Assembly (NCBI GenBank): GCA_027605045.1
Contig: JAQFWX010000012.1
Span: 136,930 to 200,929 of the forward strand
Length of the DNA: 64,000 nt
Reading direction: 5' to 3'
From: Phallus indusiatus
Taxonomy: Eukaryota > Basidiomycota > Agaricomycetes > Phallales > Phallaceae
In this document: positions 55,170 to 64,000 of the stretch, piece after piece
Position numbering within the stretch: position 1 is the stretch's first letter
Layout: every line of letters begins with the position of its first letter
Notes under the pieces: generated by a model
What the model was told of the DNA's origin: nothing
What the model saw: the letters and a program-made list of their open reading frames with translations, nothing else
Databases searched by the model: none
Program-made: the position numbers and the translations under genes

Positions 55170-57264
55170 CTACTTTTTAGAACTTTTACCTCCTAGTGCC
55201 TTCTTGAATCGTTGTGCAGAACTCGAAGACTCCGCATCAGGAAGCGGAATAGGCTCGTTCTTTGGGGATGTGAACGATGGCTTCTTCAGGGATAACGTAG
55301 ACGATCGAGTCCGTCCGACTATTGGAGTGCTCATATCTGCTATTGCTTCCCGGGCGACGGAGGAGTTCATGGTACCGAGAGAGAAAATACTTTGTGTTCT
55401 GTTGCGCTGTAAGGAATGAAACGGTGGCTCTTCATCCTGTTGACTGAACTCTATCGAATTTCTTCTTTCTTCCAAAGTGAAAAAATCCCGCGTCTTCGGT
55501 CTATCAAGATCATAAGCCCAACCTCTCCACTCCAATTCGCTCGGTTCATCTGATATATCCGAAACAGGCGAGTCATATTCTATTTCATCGTCTCCATTAC
55601 CACCGCCAGGCTTGGGTAGTCTGCTCCACATAAGTCCCTCAAACGAGTACCCATGAGTAGATATCATCGCCTGTCGCAATACTTGTTCCCTCCATTCGGG
55701 ATACATTACACCAAAACTATCACCTAATCCCAGCTGGCTACTTGCCACAGTCGTCTTGCTTGAAGATGAGGCGCCATCATCAACAATTGTAGAGACGGGA
55801 CTGGTCGCTCGAGCAAATCGAATCGGCTGAGGCGGGGGAATGGGATTTGGCAAAAAGTCCGTCTGAAGCGTTCGGCGAGGATATAAATAAGAGGGCAAAT
55901 TTTCAGATAAAAGAGTGGGGTTGAAATACAACAAGCGGTGGAGGACTCGCAAAAGGTGTTCGTAGGCTAGCAAGGATTAGAATACTTTACAAAAAAGGTG
56001 CACGTTGGTCAGAGTACTCACTGGTTTTATCAGGGAAATCTAGAAGGACCCATGAACAATTTTCATATAGTTGTGTATAAATCAACGAGTTTTGTTTTAT
56101 CGAGTATGGTCTACGAAAGCGAAAGCATACTGCAAATTTCATATTCCTATTTTTCGGCGCTGGAGAAATGGCGGGACCCCCTTCATGCCAGTGAGGGACA
56201 AAGTTTAAAGCGTTATTATCCAAACCGTGGAAGTACGAATTTACAATAGGTTTTATCTTATCTTCTCCTAAGAAAAAATTATCGTTTTTTTTTATCAATA
56301 GAGCCTGGAAGACCTAAGGAGACACCTACCGCTAAGACCAATACACTCGCCCAAATCAAGTTTGCACACGGGAGTGGCATCACTTTTCTCGTGACGTAAA
56401 AAAAGGAACCCGTCCTGCACTACAATCCACACTTTCTTCCATCCGCCGACAGAATACCCATGCTGTTTCGGGGCAGCGGTAGTATCTTTTACAGTTGCCT
56501 TTCCAGCTTGTAGTGCAGTGAAAACCCAAGCCCATGTTTCAAAATAAGGTTGTTTATAAGCCCACACGGGCATCTGTCTTGGCTTGGTCGACTTGCCATC
56601 ACCGTGCGACTCGGAGAACGCCATATTCCAGAAATCGTCAGGAAGCTCTTTCGGTATAGGGATATAGTCACCCGTACGATGGAGTTCAAATAAATAGTGG
56701 GGGCAAAGAGAATATTCCGATAAAGGAACTTCTTCTGAGAGCATCATTCCCTAATATAACAAGTAATGGGATATTATCTTTCAACGTTACAGAGAAAGAA
56801 AGACGTACAGTTGAGAAACTGTAAACCTGCCAACGTTTGGAGAGCGCAATCATCTTTCCTAGCAAGCTAGGATCTGATGTCCTATCTGATGATGTGAACT
56901 CTCCTCGTTGATATGAATAAGGAGCTACAGCTTGAAGTCCAGAAAGATCGGCTGAGTCGGCGAGAACGTTATTGTTCGGAACGTAATGCGTGTAGGATGC
57001 GTCGAATATGTCCGTTGTAGAAATTGAAAGAACATCAGAGTCTAGTTCGTCTGTTTTTCCCGTATCAAAAGCCGGTGTGCTGGAAGCCCCAGCCTTCGAT
57101 GAATTCGCTGCAAACAGTACCGGAGAAGACGGCCGATATGAGGCGGGAAGGGGTAGGACACCAGATGGGAGAGCCTTCGACAACAACCATATCTTCAAAT
57201 CTTGGACGTACCACGACTGGTCAATATGCGTCGTGAACCATTGGTCCATTGGAACTGGGCTCAT
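55170..57264 (-). CDS. PH-domain-containing protein (639 aa, four exons)
   Basis: Exons 57264-56809, 56750-56330, 56267-56022 and 55966-55170 give 1920 bases, exactly 640 codons. It starts MSPVPMDQWFTTHIDQSWYV. The middle carries a split pleckstrin-homology-like module: WAWVFTALQAGKATV, VGGWKKVWIVVQDGFLFLRH, then CKLDLGECIGLSG and after an intron KFAVCFRFRRPYSIKQNSLI and YENCSWVLLDFP, ending with a helix (YEHLLRVLHRLLYF). The C-terminal 250 residues are Ser/Pro-rich and disordered, ending SAQRFKKALGGKSSKK. PH modules bind phosphoinositides or partner proteins, so membrane association is plausible. No catalytic domain is visible. Confidence 0.8.
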
Positions 57265-57840
57265 GTCTCAGATAGCATTTTTTTAATCCTCGCCAGAAAG
57301 ACTGAAACAATGTCTTACCGACACGACAAGCGACAGGTATACATCGCTGCTGCTTCGCATTATTACTCTGTCCAAATGACTTTCTCATGGAACACTTTCG
57401 TGGTTGAACCTATGGGATCACTCACGAATGTTGTGGACAAACAAAAATGCAAGGCGGGGGACAGGGCCGATCGCTCAAAGATTGACTTACATAACGTTTA
57501 CGGGCAACTCTGACCGGCTACTAATACCCTCGATGGGATCCGGCGGTCTCAGTACCGCAAACCAAGCCTTACCAAGACGTAGTAAATTGAAAAAGTCATT
57601 TATCAGTGAAAAAACCACAGAATTCAAGACGTCATTAGCCCCTGGTTGACAATATAACTACTCTCAATAAAGTTTGTATTCCTGATCACTACGGCCCGTT
57701 TTTTTTAGAGACTAGTGAAAGTTTATATATATATTCGGCCGTTTAATGATTGTAACTACGTTCCTCCGAGTCGGGGTTAGATTAAATTAATAAATAATAC
57801 ATAAAATAAAGGCAGTCTTTTAACGAAACGCGTCCTGGGT
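57265..57840. other. Intergenic
   Basis: Upstream of the PH-domain gene. Plus-strand frames near 57300-57650 are unsupported. No repeats seen. Confidence 0.35.
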
Positions 57841-60494
57841 CTATAAATAACACGAGAAACGAGGTGACTCTCTATTCCAACCCACTGTCATTGCATAATT
57901 GAGTATGAGGAAATGGTTGAAGTGGAAGACATATAACTCACCGCAATGCCAACAATCCAACAAATAATCAGGGTCGCTGAAAAGAGTTTCAAAAGACTCG
58001 TAAGTACGTTGTCGCCGCGTGGTAAAACAAAGAAAGAAAGAAAGAATAGGTACGTACTATTTATTCTTTATCTCCAACAGTTTCATGTAGTTTTTCCCAA
58101 AGAAAACGTCTGCGATAGATGTTAATAGATGCCACACCAGAGGGAGATACAATCACGCTAACCTTGCCAGTTGGATTCGTAGACATCCGCCTCGTTAAGA
58201 TATGCCGCATTGGAGATTTTAGACAGCTCTGAGATAGCAGCGGTAGCAGTCTGGTATTTCTTCGCAATGTCAGATCGAGTGGTATTCCAATTCCACGTTG
58301 TCACAGTCGTAGCATGGAAAATGGAGTTTCTCCATGCAGGATTAACAGACGGAGAGGCGAACTCGTCTTGTGCTTCCGCAACTGCATCGACGGGGTAATT
58401 GAAAGGGGTGGTTACTAGGAATCTAACACCTGGAGCGATTTTTTCGGCGGAAATTAAAGCTTCGAGGAGGGTGCTTTGTGCCTCTGGAGATGACACAGAA
58501 GACGTAGGCACAAGTCTTGAAGCAATGGCTAGTGGTGTACCCAAATCCTGATATGAGGAAATGTAAAGTCAACTAATTGAATAGTAAGAAGAATTCCCTT
58601 TGAGACTCACAGCGGAGTTGTCATCTGCAAACATACTGAAAAAGTGGTACCATGTTCCGAACTCGCCCTCAACGATGGTTACGTTGTTTTGCATTTGGGT
58701 TGTGAGAGAACTGCGTAGTTGGGACGCCCAGTCGACTAGTGGTTTCATACTTTCCTTAGCCTCGTCATTACTTAAAACTGGGTTGATATAGAGTGCCGAA
58801 TTGCCTGTGACATAGCCACCCCAACCGTCTTGCGCCCATTTCAGCGAATTATTCAGAAGGACAGACCATAAGGATCGGGTGAGGCTCAAATCTCTCCCTT
58901 CGGCATCAACGATGTTCTCGGCGGGAGGTGTGGAATCTTCACGAGCCGAGGTTTGAGCTTTGATAAATTCTGGTGAAGGAACAAGCCCCATGGGGAATTG
59001 AATGAGTGTTGCTTGGATCTTAACTGGTGGGCTGGCCAAAATGGTGGCCGAGAGAACGACACCGAATGTTCCACCTCCGCCGCCTCGCAGTGCGAAAAAC
59101 AGGTCCTATGAAACAGAGGGGAAAAAAACGCCGCTTAAATAAGGGGTTTCAAAAACAATACCGAAAAAAGCTCACTTTATTCTGGCATTTGTTTGCGATG
59201 CGAAGCTCTCCATCTGGAGTGACTATTTTGAATTCGAGCTGCATCATACCCCTCGGTCATTGGGTAATTTGTTCTGTCGTGAACTTAGCTTACCACTCGG
59301 TCAACACCTAAGCCCATTGTGTTTGATAACGCTCCATGACCACCTCCCTGTAACAAAGATATCGTGTTTGAGTGTCTGAACCGAGACATGAGGGAAAAGA
59401 AAAAAACATACTTGCAACCATCCGCCAACAGCTCCAACAGTTCTATCAGCCCCTGGACGAAATTATTTTGATTAGTACAGTTTGGCTCAGGGTGTCACTC
59501 TCTCAACAATCTCACCCCCGACAAGCGTAACGTTGTGTTTGTCCGCAAATTCATAAGCTTTATACCATTGGACACCGGCTTCTAATGTAACCGCCTTCAC
59601 CGGTTCAGGCACTGCGGACTCGGAACATGAAGGAATAAAATTTTCGTGGTATGCCATCTAAACATCAAGAAATAGTCAGCCGCTTTGACATCGCGACAGA
59701 ATCAAAACAGGGCACGCATACATCTTGCAGCATGTGTGTCCAAAGCTCCAGAGAGTTTGGGGCTGTACTTCGACCTTTGTAATCATGCCCTGTGTTTTTG
59801 ATAACCAAAGGGACCGACGTAGACTGCGAAAAGGCAAAAGCAGCCTTGACATCCTCGGCATCGTGTACTTCAATCTATAGAAGAGCCATTAGGAAATTCA
59901 ATCAAGTTTTGAATAAAACTTTGTATGATATACACACATAGAAACTTGACAAACTCCCCATCTCGCATTTTTGCACTGTAGCTTGCTCATTAGTAGGATT
60001 TGTAGCATCCAACAGACATCCCTCAGAGCGAGCTTGGCAAGTTTCCCACTGCGAGTTGATTTGACCAGCGGGATGGTTTGTGCGTAAATCTGAGAAGTAA
60101 ATTTTGGATTGGTTACGGTTCCGAGTCTGTTACGATGATAAGATTATCTTTACATACTTTCGCTACAATAGCCACGTTGAACTAGATCGCATTCTAACTC
60201 AGGTACGACGCCTGTGTCACTGCCGTCGAAAGACTTGAAGCAATTTTTTGCCAAAGGAGCATTGTGATAAAGTCTTCCCGAGACGGAGGCGTTTAAGGAT
60301 TCCCACTGGGATAAGGTGACTTGAGCGATAGAGGGCAAATTATCCCCAATTGGTTCGATGAATGGAACCTGGCGGGTAAGCGAGGTAAATACGTCTTCAT
60401 GAGACATAGATGCCGTAGCACAGGAGGAGTAAAAAATAGTGCATGTTAATGCAGAGAAGGCGACATGTGAAAGGAGGCTACGTGGTGGCGGCAT
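57841..60494 (-). CDS. Secreted FAD-linked oxidase (PCMH-type, berberine-bridge-enzyme-like), many exons
   Basis: Starts MPPPRSLLSHVAFSALTCTI, a signal peptide. Following exons give NSQWETCQARSEGCLLDATN, IEVHDAEDVKAAFAF, VIKNTGHDYKGRSTAPNSLE with the His that normally binds FAD covalently, LEAGVQWYKAYEFADKHNVT, GAVGGWLQGGGHGALSNTMG, FKIVTPDGELRIANK, DLFFALRGGGGGTFGVV, a long exon (about 59108-58612), SPSVNPAWRNSIFHATTVTT, NEADVYESNWQDVFFGKNYM, YDPDYLLDCWHC and VGWNRESPRFSCYL before the stop at 57841. I find no frameshift; all introns are 45-75 bp. The motif GGGH-G-ALS lacks the second FAD-binding Cys of bicovalent enzymes, so flavin is probably attached only through His. Substrate unknown. 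Confidence 0.85.
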
Positions 60495-61453
60495 AAATTT
60501 AAATTAGAGAATGACCTGGGAATGATACGTATATAGTTTGAATGATTTTGCTTCTGGCTCTAAACTTCAGCCCAATCTTTATATTCCAAATCGAGCGTCT
60601 ATCTCTGTCAGAGAATCTTTGTTTTTTTTCCCATCATTATACCTGGATGTACGGTGCGGGTCTTGCACCGAGCGGCTGTAGCATCAACTATCATAAGGCA
60701 CACCGTCCGTCTTCAAAAGCGATGTCGCTGTCACCGGCCATTACTTGTTTTGACAAAATACGAAATAGTTCCCTTCCTTCCTCCATATGCATACCGCTCT
60801 AAACTTATCGTACTACTTTCCCGATACCATCCGAACGTTGACGCTCCGAGTCGCTAGCCAGGATTCGCTTTTCTTACTACATATTAGCGATCGGTACTAA
60901 GGCAATTGTTCGTCTCAACAATGTAAGCCAGTTAGTCAGGCCATCAGCAAAATCTCTCAGCTGTGTAGAGATGATCGACTTTGCGCACCTTTTTGAGTTT
61001 GATAATTGTAATTATTTAGTATTCAAGATCCGATTCCCGATGTGCGGCTGTGGAAGATGTCTGAAATAACTTTCACTAATAAGTATGTACATACATAGGT
61101 GACACGCTGTATATTAATGATTCGAAGAGATGAGTTCAATAGAAGTATACATCATGTTTCTTCGTTACAACTCATTATGGACATCGAGACATACCCATAT
61201 GTACACCCCGGCCGAGTGATCACATGCGCATGTGAGAGAACGATGTGCACATCATTTGGGCGTATACAGATGACATCTCATGAGCCGGAAGAACTCTTAT
61301 AATATCTGGGGGAGATGAGAAAGTATATAGATACCAATATCACAGTGAGAAAAAAAGAAAAACAATAACCAAAAAAAAAAAAGAAAAAACAAGTGAGCAG
61401 CAGCAACAAATTGGACCCAAAAAGAAATAACTAATTCCGACATAACCGGCTCG
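60495..61453. other. Intergenic
   Basis: Upstream of the oxidase gene and downstream of the membrane-protein gene. No coding signature. The stretch near 61345-61395 is a long purine/A-rich run. Confidence 0.35.
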
Positions 61454-63279
61454 TCATATTTCTGCAGCTCCGGTATACCCTCCTGGTTGTCGTTGCTGAC
61501 TACCATAGGATACATGCAGTCGATTCTGGGAAGGATACGGCATAGCGTATAGTGACGGATCGTGTTGAACTTGTACTAATCCTTGATTAGCGGTATTGGT
61601 AAAAACGATGGGTTCGTTTCGTGCTGACGGAGTTCGACCATAGGAAGTTGGATGCATGGGTATGATCATGCCTGTGTCAGTCGGTCCCGATTTGGATGAG
61701 CTGGCGTAGACATTGACGTTGTGAGACATTGTTGACGTGGGTAGGCTTCGAACGCTGCTGCTACCCGGCCAGGTAGATTGGATGGGTGCATGCAGAAGCT
61801 GTTGTTGTTGTTGTTGTTGTTGTTCTTGCGTGGTTTGATCCGTCGGTGGGAACATTGTGCCGACAGTTATTATGGGCGCGGTGGGAAATGTTGAAGGATT
61901 CGCTGGGTCCTATGAGAGATTTTTGTTGATAAATCAGTCGCACGGATAAAGGGTTGATCAACCTGTATGACGTACATAAGGTTGATATTGCTGAGGTGCT
62001 TGAGGAACTGTGGGTTGTACGTTGGGTACGTCAAAATATGGATGTGAACCTGCGGAAGATGGAGAGGGTGCCGCGTCGCCTCGGTTGTTTTGCTGTGGCA
62101 ATCCGTCATGGTTATTGTTGTCGTTAGGCTGGAGGAATTTCTCTTGTTCATTGGGTGTCCAAGGTTGAATAATGCCTGAGGCCTTTTTAATACTCCTTTT
62201 CTTGCTCCGTCGACGCCAGAAAAAGATAGCCAGGACGATGAGGATAATGAGCACAACGCCTCCAGCCGCACCACCTGCTATAGCGGCGACGTTGGTCGAT
62301 TTTGAATTGGAATTGGTGTTTGATGATCTGGTACCGGTGGGCTGTGGTAAATCAGACGAGTCAGGTACATCTGTTATGAAGAAACCATTGTCAAATCACA
62401 ATGAAAGAAGAAGATATATCTTGGCATACGTTCGTTAGCTATTGTCAGAGCTTCGTTGGCATCCCATAGATCGTGTGCGGTAACGTTTTCATACGCCCAG
62501 GAGGGTATCGTTATAGCGGATGGAATGGCAAGTGGAAAGCTTGGAGATCTCTCAGTTTCCAATTTTTTCTCTCTGGTTTGTAACGAACTATAACTTACAA
62601 CCCAATTGATATTTCATCCGATGAGCAATTTGTCATCCAAGTTGACCATCTAGACGTGATGAAGTGAGATCAAGCAAATGGTGCATGAACAAGAGGCCCA
62701 ACGACAAACTTGTTGATCCCAGCTCCTTGGCAGGCACCGCATGCCATTGCCATTGAGTACGTTACGGTACTACACGTGCATGGATTTCCGAAGCCTAGCT
62801 GGGGACCGAAGTAAACTTGACCAGGGAGAAGAGCGGGGACGTTGAAATCTAGAAACAGTCAAAGCTAAAATCCAGTGTAAATATAGAAAAGTTCGTTCGC
62901 CTACTTCCTCCATCACAAGCAGCTTGCAATGCGGATGTCACTGGATGAGGAGGGAGAAAAGGAGTGAAGATGTTTATATGGGGCAGAGAAGATGAAGTTA
63001 GAATGAAACTTGCCTAAACAGGGACTTTGACCTTTTTCGTTAGTTGTCTGAGAATAGATAAAGCAAATGAGAGATTTGAAGGTGCAAGAACGAAATGGAG
63101 AATGGAGATGATGTACACGTACCCATGCGTCGGTCGTACATACCGCGGTCGTTGTCTGAAGATGGATAAGTAAGGTTTTGAGAGAGAGAAAAAAGTAAAA
63201 CCGAAGCACGGACCACTTGACCTGCCGCGTAAGGGTATATAATGAATCCTAAAGATACTACGAAAGTGGATGAGAACAT
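61454..63279 (-). CDS. Single-pass membrane protein with Cys-rich ectodomain, multi-exon
   Basis: Start at 63279: MFSSTFVVSLGFIIYPYAAG, a signal peptide. Exons then give TTTAVCTTDAW, TTNEKGQSPCL, VTSALQAACDGG, FGNPCTCSTVTYSMAMACGA followed by CQGAGINK, WSTWMTNCSSDEIS, PSWAYENVTAHDLWDANEAL, and a Ser/Asn-rich stalk leading to the transmembrane helix GGVVLIILIVLAIFFW with basic RRRSKKRSIKK inside. The cytosolic tail is polar, has a run of nine glutamines (about 61800-61830) and ends QRQPGGYTGAAEI. Fungal proteins of this layout are thought to act at the cell surface, but their roles are largely unknown. One intron (62941-63013) uses a GC donor. Internal junctions are inferred by phase. Confidence 0.75.
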
Positions 63280-64000
63280 GAGAGAGGGGATTCAAAATTT
63301 TCACTCGAGCGCACGGGTGATTATCAGGAGTTCATTTGACAGCCTATGCTGTAACGGGGTAACAGCAGGACGCGTATCAATATATACGCTAGTTTTTCTC
63401 GGATGACGTGCCACCCATGGTGTTCATCTGTGCCTGTCTGCTTGCATGCACTCAAGTCCAACATATTATTTTTGAGTAGTAGAAGAACTTACTCCAACGA
63501 GAATTACACTGCCTGTGTAAATCTGAGCTTGAGCCTTTGCAAATGTGCATAAGAAGTGCGATTTTCATGATCGTGCATCATGGCTATGTAAGACGATCAA
63601 TGATTGACGATGCGAACTGTTGGCATTTCGGGCTATCATTGGGTGAATGTTGGCGGGCAGTGTTCAATGGTACAGCCTACAGGTACAGAAGGGGTACAGA
63701 TCATAAAAATGTCCAACGAGAAAGCGAAGGGTGGAGAGCGGATCAAAATTGGTCCTCAAGCCGGGGACCAAACTTATGATGCGTTTATGACGCGAGTCCT
63801 GGTCACTTGTGAAAATACTTTACCTCGATCATGTCTTTCACTTACTACTGGTATCGTCATTTCTACATATACCCTCCTACAACAGATTCATCCTGTTAAA
63901 TAGAGGATTCCACAGTTGCGGGATCCTCCTAGCCAGGAGCACCTAGGCCTCCATTGCACCAATCGCGACGTCCAAAACAGATGCCATTCAGCAAAAGAAG
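63280..64000. other. Right edge, unassigned
   Basis: Upstream of the membrane-protein gene. Two overlapping plus-strand frames (63537-63779, 63604-63903) have no signature. A gene running off the right edge cannot be excluded. Confidence 0.3.

Noticed and set aside
61800..61830. Triplet repeat expansion of special significance
   Set aside because: Nine consecutive glutamine codons in a disordered tail are ordinary in fungal membrane and regulatory proteins.

Overview
This window reads as nuclear DNA of a filamentous basidiomycete, most likely an Agaricomycete. The genes are split by many short GT-AG introns of about 45-75 bp. Zn2Cys6 regulators, F-box proteins, a chitin synthase with a myosin-like motor domain and chromodomain Ty3/Gypsy retrotransposons all occur, and nothing bacterial is visible. 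Spliced gene models were built by eye, joining reading frames at consensus splice sites and requiring the summed exon length to be a multiple of three.

Layout. 0-10 kb is a gene graveyard: a frameshifted LINE-type ORF1, a chitin synthase pseudogene that has lost its motor P-loop and its catalytic half, and an aminoglycoside-phosphotransferase-like (APH) pseudogene broken by a 14-bp duplication. 10.4-29.5 kb is a dense transposon cluster. It holds a hAT-like MITE, the C-terminal part of a hAT transposase gene cut by LTR insertions, four LTR families (here called A, B, C and D) nested up to three levels deep, a 117-bp mini solo LTR, a 3'-truncated element of family A, and a full-length family-D chromovirus whose two LTRs look identical but whose coding frames carry three frameshifts. 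30-32 kb has a broken RecQ-like helicase followed by an AT-rich block.

34-64 kb is mostly a functional gene region: two convergent Zn2Cys6 regulators, an aldo/keto reductase, an F-box-like protein, a YCII-domain protein, a reductase of the dihydroflavonol-reductase type, a small basic orphan protein, an F-box protein, a PH-domain protein, a secreted FAD-linked oxidase and a single-pass membrane protein. One mobile element interrupts this part: a 1.2-kb element with about 290-bp inverted termini and a 9-bp target duplication, carrying a captured helicase fragment (Pack-MULE-like).

How the parts relate. LTR families A and D share a primer-binding arrangement: 11 nt just downstream of the LTR are complementary to 11 nt inside the LTR, about 30 bp after a TATA box. 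That is the self-priming logic of Tf1-type chromoviruses. Target-site duplications let many insertions be ordered in time. No operon-like metabolic cluster is evident. The reductases and the FAD oxidase are typical of secondary-metabolism or detoxification genes, but no backbone synthase is present here.
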